Positions 1 through 9,139 of a DNA stretch of 64,000 bases are shown here, one piece after another. Origin of the DNA: Ottelia alismoides. Its lineage: Eukaryota > Streptophyta > Magnoliopsida > Alismatales > Hydrocharitaceae. The stretch lies in NCBI GenBank assembly GCA_037367405.1, contig JAZKJV010008265.1, positions 496,001-560,000 on the forward strand, in the 5' to 3' direction. Below the pieces are notes generated by a model. That model had not been told where the DNA came from and searched no databases. It saw only the letters and a list, made by a program, of their open reading frames with translations. Numbering within the stretch: position 1 is the first letter of the stretch; each line of letters begins with the position of its first letter. A program made the translations under genes and the position numbers.

Positions 1-1016
1 AATCCTTCTTCCGCCACTTTCAATTGCAAACCCCTACTTCTTTGTGCTCCTCGTGACAGGGGGAGTTGAATCGACCCGGGGTTCGTGAGGATTGGTGTAG
101 AATCGAAGAGATTCAGTCCGTCGCCGGAGCTCCGCTGTGCTTCATTGCTCGTCGCCTCTGATGAGTCCCCTCCTCCTTTCTCTTCGTCTTCTTGTAGTTG
201 TAGTGTAGATTAGGTTAGCCCAGTAACAGTTTAGTTTGCCGTTCATCCAATCGCCTAGAATCCTCGATCGAAGCCACGGCGGAGCTGAGCTCCGCCCGAC
301 GTTTCCGACCACTCCAGTGATCCTCTGCCGTCCAAAACACCTCCATCCTTCTCTCCTCCGCTCCGTTATCACGCCGCACCCTTCCAGATCCCTCGATCTC
401 GCTCAGATCGATCCATCAAGCTCCCTCTCCGCCGCTCGCCGGAGCTCTTCGCCCGCACCACCTTTCGCTTCATTTGATCCATCGGACCCGGCCATTTTGT
501 TCGCCTGGATTTTGTGCGCCTAACATTTCAGGTTCGAGCCCCAGAGAAGGCTCCATTGACCTCCATCGATTCCAGACGTCTCCGCCAGGTCACCTTCCTC
601 GTCCGGCCATTCTACGCCGCCTCCGCCTCGCCGGAGGCCACATTCGACGCGGAAGGATCCCAGTATCCTTTGGCCCTTGATCCTGGGGTCGGAGCGGCCG
701 TATGTCGGCCGCAGTCGCCGCCCGAAGTTCGTCGGGGAGGTGTTCTTCGTGAACCCCTCCCTACTATTGGATCCGACGCTTTCTCCAGAAGCGACGCCAG
801 CCGCCCGATCGCCTGCGCCTCTCCGCCGTTCGATCTTCGCCACGTGTCCAAGTGGGACGCCATCGGCCGCAAGATCGAGCCCCGTGGGTATTTTGCATTT
901 TTTAACCCACGAATTTTTGTTTTTAACTTTTAGTCCAGTAACTTTCATTTGTAGTTAAAAAAGTTTTGTAATATTTGCATGTAGACCCTCACTGTTTCAC
1001 GATTTGCACTTTGGTC

Positions 1017-1050
1017 CACGCCACGTCACCTCACGTGACTGGGGCGCGTG
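1017..1050 (+). promoter_or_regulatory. G-box hairpin in the LTR of element C
   Basis: Nested inverted repeats: outer CACGC (1017-1021) with GCGTG (1046-1050), inner GTCAC (1025-1029) with GTGAC (1035-1039). A CACGTG G-box core lies within it. The equivalent in element E is at 57435-57468. A role in transcription or RNA structure is inferred. Confidence 0.55.
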
Positions 1051-2275
1051 ACCTTTTGGGGTATTTTGCATGTTAGGCCCAGAACTTTTGATTAATTACA
1101 ATTTCATCCCTGTGCATAGTTAATTAAATATCTTTTTGGATAAATTGCATGTATGCCTCGCCGGCTTTTAATAATTACGATTATGCCCCTGTGAATGGTG
1201 TTTCACATGAGCTGTGCGTGCCTCTGTGGTGAAATGCACCTGAGCCCCTGGATGTTTCTATAATTGCATCTATACCCCTGCCAGGCTTAGGATTTTTGTG
1301 TGCTTAGCTTGTTTATTCCACGCCTAATTTAATTGCGAAAAATTCTCAAAAAATAGTTTAAGCTCCTGTGTGCTTCTATTTTCACGCTATATTTTAGTTT
1401 TTAATTTTATTACATTTTTATATTCATTAAAAATCTAAAACATGTTGTTTTAGCACTGTCTAGCTTAGAAAACACCAAAAAAATATTAAAATACCTCCAA
1501 ATAATTCCAAAAATAATCCCTAGTATCTATTTTATCATATTTTATTGTCAGTCCAAAAATCATTCAAAATCTCAAAGGAAAAACACTAAAAATTTGAAAA
1601 GACTCTAAAACTTCAGAAAAACCTATAAAATCGTAGAAAACTCCAAAAATAGTAAACTCAGCTCCTGTTTACTCTATATTTTGTTTCTTTATTTGAAAAT
1701 TAGTGAGAAAAATTTTGGTTGCAGTTTGATAATTTTAATTCTCATTTTGCTCACAGCCAGCACATTTTCCACTGATTTCTCTTGTTTCAGTCTTTAAAAA
1801 TATCAAAAACACTTTGAAAATCCCCAAAAATTACAAAAACAGTAAAAAATCCTAAAAATATTAAAAACATTTAATTTCTGAATTTTTGGTTATTTTTGTG
1901 CATTTTTATAAATAGTTTACCTTGTCTTTTATTCCATTGTTTTTATTTTCCAATATTGAAAAAGAAATAAAAAATATAAAATATAAAATTATAAAAATCA
2001 AAAATTAAAAATCAAAAATACAAAATTAAAAATTAAAATTTAAAGAAAAAAATTAAAAATTAAAAACCCACAAAAAGAATTAGATTGGCTAAGTGATTCA
2101 TTAGACCTAGGGTTTGGATTGTTTTATCTACACTCTGCACTGTTGTTTCCTGTGTTCGACCCCTACTTGCTTGCCATTATACATTATTAGTAGGGTATAA
2201 TAAATTTTAATCCTTGCTCTTGATTGCTTTATTGATTGTGTGGGTTAATTGTTGAAGACCGAGGAGGCTTGAGTA

Positions 2276-2289
2276 GTCGCATCAGCGAC
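2276..2289 (+). other. U5-end hairpin of element C
   Basis: Perfect stem-loop GTCGC-atca-GCGAC about 55 bases before the LTR 3' end. The equivalent position is also a hairpin in A (6734-6747), B (25007-25020) and E (58694-58707), and the stem sequence differs in B. Confidence 0.6.
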
Positions 2290-2344
2290 AATGAGTCTGA
2301 CTTGTCAGACCACTATTTAGCGGCTCTCGTTTTCTCGCTTTTCA

Positions 2345-2680
2345 GGTACATAACCTTAATTGTACTAAGGGACCTTATAGTGTATTCATTCATTTAATCT
2401 CAAATATGGAGTGAAATAAATCAATAACTTTTATTGATATATCAAACGTCAAAAACATTAATTGTAGGAATGGTTCACCTCAGGCTCACATGGCTAACAT
2501 ATACCATTAGAAAGTCATTCTCTTGATCAACAAGATCCTTGATTTCCAGTCTCCTAATCAATCATCTTAGTAAGTCAAGAGAGGACGAGGCAACCATGCA
2601 AGGAGCCAAGAGGAGGAGGGCTTCGCTAGAGGAGGGGCGCGGGAATTCCGAGGAGGAGGGCATTGTTAGGGGAAGATGGC
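2345..2680. other. Flanking DNA between LTR C and element A, no recognised gene
   Basis: This is pre-insertion sequence for element A and continues at 35731 once A is removed. The last ~100 bases are purine-rich (GAGGA-type runs). A short ORF from 2539 reads into the start of A's LTR. If A is removed it stops within a few codons, and its Lys/Arg/Glu-rich translation matches no family I can name. It could be a relic of another retroelement, but nothing here proves that. Confidence 0.5.
2676..2680. repeat. Target-site duplication of element A (left copy)
   Basis: ATGGC directly precedes the TGATGAATC start of A's 5' LTR. The identical ATGGC is at 35726-35730, directly after the ATCA end of the 3' LTR. 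A perfect 5-bp duplication fixes both ends of A even though element B now sits inside its 3' LTR. Confidence 0.9.
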
Positions 2681-4272
2681 TGATGAATCTCCATTTCATC
2701 ACCTTTATTCTATCATTTTGGCCTCAAAACCCCAGCAAATGCATGTAAATATCATCAAATTGTACATAATAGCATTCATCATTCATTGTATTAATTATAC
2801 ATTAAATACTGTGGCTTAATGCCAAAATTATAGAATAAAGAGAAGAAAAGAAAAAGGAATAAAATATTGAAGATATTTTATGATCCAAACCCGAAGACCA
2901 AGGCCAGCATGGAATTGGTCGACAAGGAATAAAGTAGGGGGAGATAAGGGCCAGTATACAATAAACACCTCATTTATTTATTCATTTATTTATGTATTTT
3001 TGACACCTATTTTGTACATAATTATTTATTCATCAAATAAAGAAACTTTGTTCATGAAAGTTGTAGATAATAATGTAAATAAAAATACAAAATTGAGTTT
3101 GTGTAAAAATAATACTCAATGTACATTTTATACAGAGAATAAAAAGCCAAAATATCAACTTCACAGGCCCATATCTTGCAAATAAAAACTCCAAACCACC
3201 CGAACTCACCTTTGATTGTATATAGCTTTCCAAGAACAATTTAATAAAATTGGTTTTCATAATTTTTGGAGTCCATATGCAAAAATTAGGTTTTTGGCCC
3301 TCATTGTGCAACCTGCCTGATTAAAATATTCCATTTATTCATTATTCATTATTGTAGCAAATTTATATTTTTAGAATTTTACAAATAATGTATAGAATAC
3401 ATGTACATATTAAAATTAAAAGAAAACTAAAAAGAATTTCTAAAATAAAATAAGTTTATGTAATACATAGGTAAAATACCTATGTTAAGAATGTACATAA
3501 ATAAAAGGGGATTTATTATTTTATTCTTTTTTTCATTTATACTTTTATAATAATGTCTATATTATATATAACTTATTAAAAATACAAATCCAAAATAAAA
3601 AAACAAATAAAATTCATTAAATAAATAAAATGTATATAATATATAGGTAAAATACCTATAAGTATACTTACATATGCATATACCTATTTATTTAAAAATG
3701 TAAATAAACTCCTAAAAATTAAATAAAAATACCTTTATACTCACAAAATTAAATTATTATTTTATAAAATAAGCCAATAAAATAATAAAAGAAATAAACA
3801 AACTAAAATAAAATACACAAAAATACATGTAAATACATAGATATACACATGATTAAATTAAAACTATAATAAAACATTTCGAAAAATTCAATAAAAATCA
3901 CAAAAATACTACATAAAAAATACACATTTTTTATGTTTTAAGAAAATTCTAATAAAATCATTTACTATGGTAAATAAATCAATTTAGACTCAAATTTCCT
4001 GTTTTGTCTTTTAGCGGCTAACGTGGACCAATGGGGCGCCGGTCTTCGTTGACCCCCTGGTCAACTGTCCCATCCCAGCTCTGGCGTCTCTGAACCATCT
4101 TTTTCCCCGATTTTCATCCCTTTTTTACAGCCATCCCATCCATCGATCGAGCTCACTTCCTTCACAAGAATTGCTCTCTGATCATGCATGATACCCGCCA
4201 ATAACTTGGATCAATTGGATACTCATTGGATCATGCAATAATCGCCGGTCAATAAGGCACGTTGCCAATGTC

Positions 4273-4280
4273 TATAAAAA
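4273..4280 (+). promoter_or_regulatory. Element A 5' LTR TATA box
   Basis: TATAAAAA preceded by a CCAAT sequence 8 bases upstream and followed by GC-rich leader. The 3' LTR copy reads TATAAATA at 19817. It is the best core-promoter candidate in the LTR. The start site would lie about 30 bases downstream, which is inference. Confidence 0.6.
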
Positions 4281-5405
4281 AGAAGCTCCGCCCCCTTTCG
4301 CAAATTTGGCCAATTTTAATCCAACCTAAAGCCTTGATTTCGTTCCTAGAACATTCCTCGTGACAGGGGGAGTGTTCCAGTGCCTCGAATCGGCCGGAGG
4401 AAGGAGAATTTTGTCGCGGCGGAGCTCCGACGTCCGCCCTGCTCCCTGGTGGCCCCCAGGTATAAGAGCTGACCTTTTTATGCATTTTAATTAGTTTTTA
4501 ATGTTAGTTTTTAATTCCAGTAGTTAATTTAGTCCTTAGTTGTTCGGCTTAGCGTAAAATCAAAAATTCGAAGTTTGCCGGAGCTCCGCTCCGACGACTT
4601 CTTCACTGTGAACCCGACCGTGTCCGACCGCCTTACGCACCTCATTTCATACCCCATCGTTTTCTCCATCGATCACACCCATTTGCTCAACCCAGGACCC
4701 CTGGTCTTGGCGAATCGGGCTCCACCTCCGCCGTACGCCGGAGCCCCTCCGCCTCGCTCCATTTCGCTGCGAAGCTTCAAAACCCCCGGGTCGAGGAGGG
4801 TAGCCCTCGCTCCCCGGTTCTTCCTGTGCAGGTACAACAAGGAATGGAGCCCCATCTGGGCTTGCATTGAACCAGGAATAGGTTCGTGGATGTCCTGTGC
4901 TTCATCGACCTCGTCGGAACGACTCGGACCTCCATGAGCCATGAGAGAACCATCAGACGACGCGGAAGCCTCCCAGCTACGTCCAGAGCACTTCAAATGC
5001 GAGGGAGGTGCCCGGAGGAGCCCGAGCTGCTCGATCGAAGCTCGCCGGGGGCGAGCTTCTTCCATGTTCTTCCAGACACCTCCAGCGCCGTCGGATCAGG
5101 AGGCGAGGCCCAGATTGAAAGACAACCGTCCGATGAAGACACGCGCCAACCGTCAGATCCGCGAGGAGCTTCTAATCCGAACCCTTCATCGACGAACCGG
5201 TATCCATTGTCAGATGGGCGACACGTGGATAAGTGGCGCACCCAACACCGCAGGATGAAGCGCCTTAGGGGGTAAACTTCAAACACCTCCCCCCACCTTT
5301 TTGTATTTAGAGTTTAATACCAAAAATAATTAGTTATGTTGTAAATAAACTGTATAAATTGCTGAAGGCCCCCCTGATGTTTTTATATTTGCGTATTAGT
5401 CCCTC

Positions 5406-5438
5406 CGCGCCTCACGTGCAGACCCCACGTGAGGCGCG
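5406..5438 (+). promoter_or_regulatory. Perfect 13-bp G-box hairpin in element A 5' LTR
   Basis: CGCGCCTCACGTG (5406-5418), a 7-base loop, then its exact reverse complement CACGTGAGGCGCG (5426-5438). Each arm carries a CACGTG G-box. It is retained without change in the 3' LTR at 20950-20982. It lies where the GC-rich block meets the AT-rich tail. Confidence 0.7.
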
Positions 5439-6733
5439 TGATATTTGCATTAAAACCCTGCCGGGTTTCAGTAATTGTAGAATGGACCTGAAAATAAAAT
5501 TAAACGTTCATTTTTATTGTAATTTTTGCATGGATGCCCTTGTCACTTATTTTATTTGCAAAAATACCCCTGCCAGGCCATGTATTGTTTGTATGCTTTG
5601 TCCATTTATTTTGTGCTTCGTATTTCCTTGAAATATTTTGTAAAAATGGATATAAGCTCCTGTTTGGTTGTTCTTGCATGCTAGAATTTTAGTTTTTAAT
5701 TTTATTGCATTTTTGCATTTATTAAAAATCAAAAACATGCCTTTTAATTACTGTCTAACTTATAAAATTCCAAAAAAATATTCAGAAACCTCGAAAAATT
5801 CCAAAACAAATCCCTAGTATGTATTTTGACCTATTTTAGTGTCAGTCAAAAATCCCTAAAAATCTCAAAAGAAAAACCTTAAAAATTCAAAAATGCACAA
5901 AAACTTCAAAAAAATGTATAAAATCAAAGAAAAATCAGAAAAATATGAACTCAGTTCTTATTTATGCTATATTTTATTATCTTTATTAGAAAAATAGTGT
6001 GGAAAATTTTTAAGGTTGTTTGCTATTTTTAATTCCTATTTTTCTTACAGCCAGCCCCTGTTTCCCTGTTTTCTCTTATGTTGCTATTTAAAAATCTTAA
6101 AATGTTTTGAAAAATGCCCAAAAATCACAAAAACAGTAGAAAATCTTGAAAATAACCAAAAAGCTTTATTTCTGAATTTTTTACCATTTTTTATATAGTT
6201 TTATAAATATTATAACTCCCCCTTTATATATATATATATTACCCTATAAAAAAAAGAAAAAAATGCGTATCTATATACATATATATACTTATATATCTAT
6301 TAATATATGGCTTTCTAAATAAAATATATATATATATATTATGCATATATATACCTATTATATGTATTATATGCTATGTTCTCACCTTCTATGAGTACAT
6401 ATACATCTATACATTTATATTCTATACATTATATATATACATATATTACCTAATTATATTATTAAAAATAAATAATAATAATAATAATAATAAATAAAAA
6501 ATAATAATAATATAAAAACCCACAAAATAGGCTTCACACATGGATGACTCTGTGGTATATGCACATCTTAGGCTTATGCATGTTTGTATTGCTCTCTGTG
6601 GTTCGACCTCTACATGCTTGTTCCCTATACATTTTATGGTAGAGTAATAAATATTAATTCACATTTTTGGGACTCAATTATTTTATTCTTTTATTGTGGG
6701 TTAATTTGCTGATCAACCCATGTTTGGTGAGCG

Positions 6734-6747
6734 GTCGCCTCAGCGAC
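6734..6747 (+). other. U5-end hairpin, element A 5' LTR
   Basis: GTCGC-ctca-GCGAC, 47 bases before the LTR end. The same structure is in the 3' LTR at 35665-35678. Confidence 0.6.
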
Positions 6748-6796
6748 ACTTGATACATTGATTATTGTGACCCTCGCAAAATGTGTGGTTATCAGA

Positions 6797-6814
6797 TGGT
6801 GCCGTTGCCGTGGA
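6797..6814 (+). promoter_or_regulatory. Primer-binding site of element A (tRNA-Asp)
   Basis: TGGTGCCGTTGCCGTGGA starts two bases after the LTR end. It matches the 18-nt complement of the plant tRNA-Asp 3' end (TGGCGCCGTTGCCGGGGA) at 16 of 18 positions. The first mismatch is a C-to-T transition at a CpG, consistent with deamination in an old copy. Confidence 0.88.
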
Positions 6815-8754
6815 GCAATGAGCATAGCCTAATTTATTTTGTCATTCTTGTGTACATTTTTGATTTATTATTTATTTCATGAGCAGCTATTTCTATTGTC
6901 ATTAATCACCATGCTTCATTGATTTCATTTATTGTGATTATTTTATCTGCTCTATTTGATTGATTGAGCTATTCTAATGCAATCTTTTTGTGACTTTGAT
7001 GCAAGGGCCCGCCACGCGAGGATGGCTTCCTAGGAGGCCAAGGCTGCCGAGCTTGGAGAAGGATGGTCTTCTCTTCTCATGACCATCTGGAGAGAGTATC
7101 AAGGAAGCAAATAGATGTGGATTAGATAGGTGTATAATATTTAGGATTATTTTTGTAATTTATGGTGAGAGAGAGATAATTTTGGCATGTAATTAAACAA
7201 GACTCTACTCTTCACAATGAGGTCCAGTGCCCGGGTGATTGTTCACCTGGGGGCCTCATCGCGGATTTTCGAGTTTTCATCGCCTTCTTTTATTTGTTTC
7301 CCAAAGTTTTGAGCTTTCCGCCTTTATTTTATTTTGTTTTGTGTGCTTGGAGCCCCTAGATGTAGGTTGCTTGACTCGGTAGCTAGGTCCACACATTAAT
7401 AAGAATGCATGTTCCTATAGTCTACTTCGTATGGATCTAGTCAAATTTAAACAAGCCGCTTATTTGTCTCTTAGCCCTTGTGCTGCAGCGAGCCCTGTAA
7501 AGCGCTTTCTCCTACCCTCAAGTGTGTTGAGCAGAGGAGGGGTGAGCCAAGATCGGACCCTTCGGGCTAGAGATGAATGAGCGACTTATGGTTCTTCACG
7601 CTAATAGCAGCTAATGTTTAGGGCGATTTTGTGCCTTCATACCGACATGTAGATAGGTTTACAAATTCTGTTTTGCATACCGCATGGAGAGAGCTGGGAT
7701 GCCCTGTAAGTCTTCTAACTCAGCATGCATCATTCGGTTCAATGGTGAGATTTCCATCATGGAACCACTTGCACAGCTTTTCCGCTATCTCCCTCTGATT
7801 TTGAGCACCTAGGACTTAAATGAAAATCTACAAAAACGTTAGGTGCTGGTATGAAACAGACTCAAAAAAAAGAGAAAACCCAAAAACTAAAACAAGGGGA
7901 CTGCTAAATAAACTTTAACCTTAATTAAAATCTGTAATGGACTATCATTATACCGGGTTCATAAAGCCCTCATTGTTTTCAGGTACCTTGGAGGGGGACC
8001 AAAACCATACTCCCTTGAGCGAGTGCGACCCCCTAAGGATTAAAGCCAAAAACCCAGTCTGCAACTACCTTGTGTATCGCCTGGATTTCTGAAGTAATGG
8101 CGCTTCTATCGTATGTAGGCGAGTAGGGCTTGGTCACCAATGATGACTCTCTGTTGTGTAGAGCATCGACCCTGTCCGAAGTATTGAGCATAGGCCATGC
8201 CTTCACGGGGGTGTCTGTCTCATTGTCCTGCATCCGAGTAGGTTCTTGCACGCTCACGGGTGATTCCGTTGCGAGCGAGAACCGAAGTATTGGTTTCGCC
8301 TATCGGCTTCCTCTCTCTTTTCTTTGGCTGAGTAGGGATCCAGGAAGGCTTACAAGGACTCCAAAAAGTACAGACTACAGGTTACACAGGAGGAGGACAA
8401 GTACGGGATACTCTTCTGGAAGTACTCTCTCTCCTATAGGGTAGCATACTAAGGACTTGTTATAAGATATGCCTGAAAATCACAACTCTAAAAATGAAAA
8501 GATAATAAATAGCCGAGCTTTTACGGCTTCACATGGCGTGAGTTGGTGATCCTGATTTTGTATTGTGTTTGTATGGATCTAGATTAAGGTTCAAAGATCA
8601 AGTCCCGCGCCTTTGCGCGTATTTTGTTGTTTCTCCCTTTGACCACCCCGCTCAACCGAGCCTCTCTACTGTTTTACACTCCTTTTATTCCTCATTGACC
8701 ATCGTATCTTTCATCCAACATCCGATCTGCTCTTGTACTTCGCGAAGTTGATTC
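6815..8754 (+). other. Element A untranslated 5' leader
   Basis: About 1.9 kb between PBS and the ORF0 relic. It has no convincing ORF but is collinear with E's leader (58783-60577). Shared stretches lie around 7231-7270 (hairpin), 7500-7560 (AAGCGCTTTCTCCTA and following) and 8070-8440. The conservation suggests functional RNA for packaging, dimerisation or translation control. The ORFs at 8033-8257 (minus) and 8130-8444 (plus) are chance ORFs in this block. Confidence 0.75.
7231..7250 (+). other. Conserved leader hairpin in element A
   Basis: CCGGGTG (7231-7237) pairs with CACCTGG (7244-7250), with one G-T pair. It is followed by GGGCCTCATCGCGG. E has CCGGGTG/CACCCGG at 59101-59120 followed by ACCGCGGC, and B has CCAGG/CCTGG at 25350-25367 followed by CACCGCGGC. 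It is a candidate dimerisation or packaging element. Confidence 0.5.
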
Positions 8755-9050
8755 ATGGATGGTTTCCGTCGGGACCATGCCGACACCTACATCGATTTCA
8801 TAGACTCAACTCCGCCAATAAATTCGAGGCGATTCCCGAGTACCTGATCCGGACTTTGCGGATCGATCTCCAGACTCCTCATTTTCTACCTTTCTCTTGG
8901 CCACCCAATAAACTGGGATCACTTTTGTCCCACTTCCACCGTTGTGAATGGAAGTCGATTACAGTCTACATCCTTTTCCATTCACAACATGTTGGGGTTG
9001 ACCTGACTTCCAGCTCCATCACGGCAGTTGAACATTAATTACAAGCAGTC
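8755..9050 (+). pseudogene. Element A relic of the pre-gag ORF (ORF0)
   Basis: This is collinear with the intact 146-codon ORF of E at 60578-61018. Reading from the ATG at 8755 gives a start resembling E (a basic pair, then ADxxID), but it stops after about 28 codons. Further on, a sequence matching E's NPLWMEIDF appears with Trp changed to a stop (TGG to TGA). Function is unknown and I recognise no domain. The short ORF at 8733-9038 mixes frames of this relic. Confidence 0.55.
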
Positions 9051-9139
9051 TGATAAGGACTATCTCATTATGCAGATAGAAGACAGTGCGAGCCCTGGAG
9101 ACTACTCCGGAGTTCATCTCGTCCGACTCAGACCCTGAC

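Larger units (their letters stand above)
1..2344 (+). repeat. Element C: 3' portion of an Athila-family LTR (solo LTR or 3' LTR)
   Basis: The sequence aligns along its whole length with the LTR of element E. The first bases match E near 44818, and the tail with the hairpin GTCGC-atca-GCGAC matches E at 58694-58707. It ends at TTTTCA (2344), the same terminus as E. The bases after 2344 are not a primer-binding site, so this is a 3' LTR or a solo LTR. The first ~1.46 kb of the LTR lies left of the window. Composition is two-part: a GC-rich block (about 100-900) and then an extremely A-rich tract (about 1380-2080). The short ORFs at 142-958 exist on both strands, resemble no known protein and are treated as chance ORFs in GC-rich LTR leader. 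Confidence 0.85.
2681..6794 (+). repeat. Element A 5' LTR (4114 bp)
   Basis: Begins TGATGAATCT and ends GGTTATCA, and is repeated at 18216-21599 plus 35003-35725. Three compositional zones: AT-rich U3 (2681-4000), a GC-rich block with the promoter and start of transcription (about 4010-5280), and AT-rich R/U5 with TA and TAA microsatellites (6220-6500). The first 21 bases form a hairpin (TGATGAA, 7-base loop, TTCATCA). A purine-rich block with core AGTAGGGGGAGATAAGG (within 2917-2952) is shared with the LTRs of B and E. Short ORFs inside, such as 4575-4937 and 4886-5275, recur in the other LTR only because the LTRs are copies. Confidence 0.93.

Noticed and set aside
2539..2748. Copia gag fragment in the flank of A
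   Set aside because: The Lys/Arg/Glu-rich translation is reminiscent at best. It runs into A's LTR and there is no CCHC or other motif.
4575..5275. Overlapping 100-130 codon ORFs in the GC-rich LTR block of A, with near-copies at 20112-20829
   Set aside because: They recur only because the two LTRs are copies, exist on both strands, contain no known domain and differ in length between copies. They are chance ORFs in GC-rich sequence.
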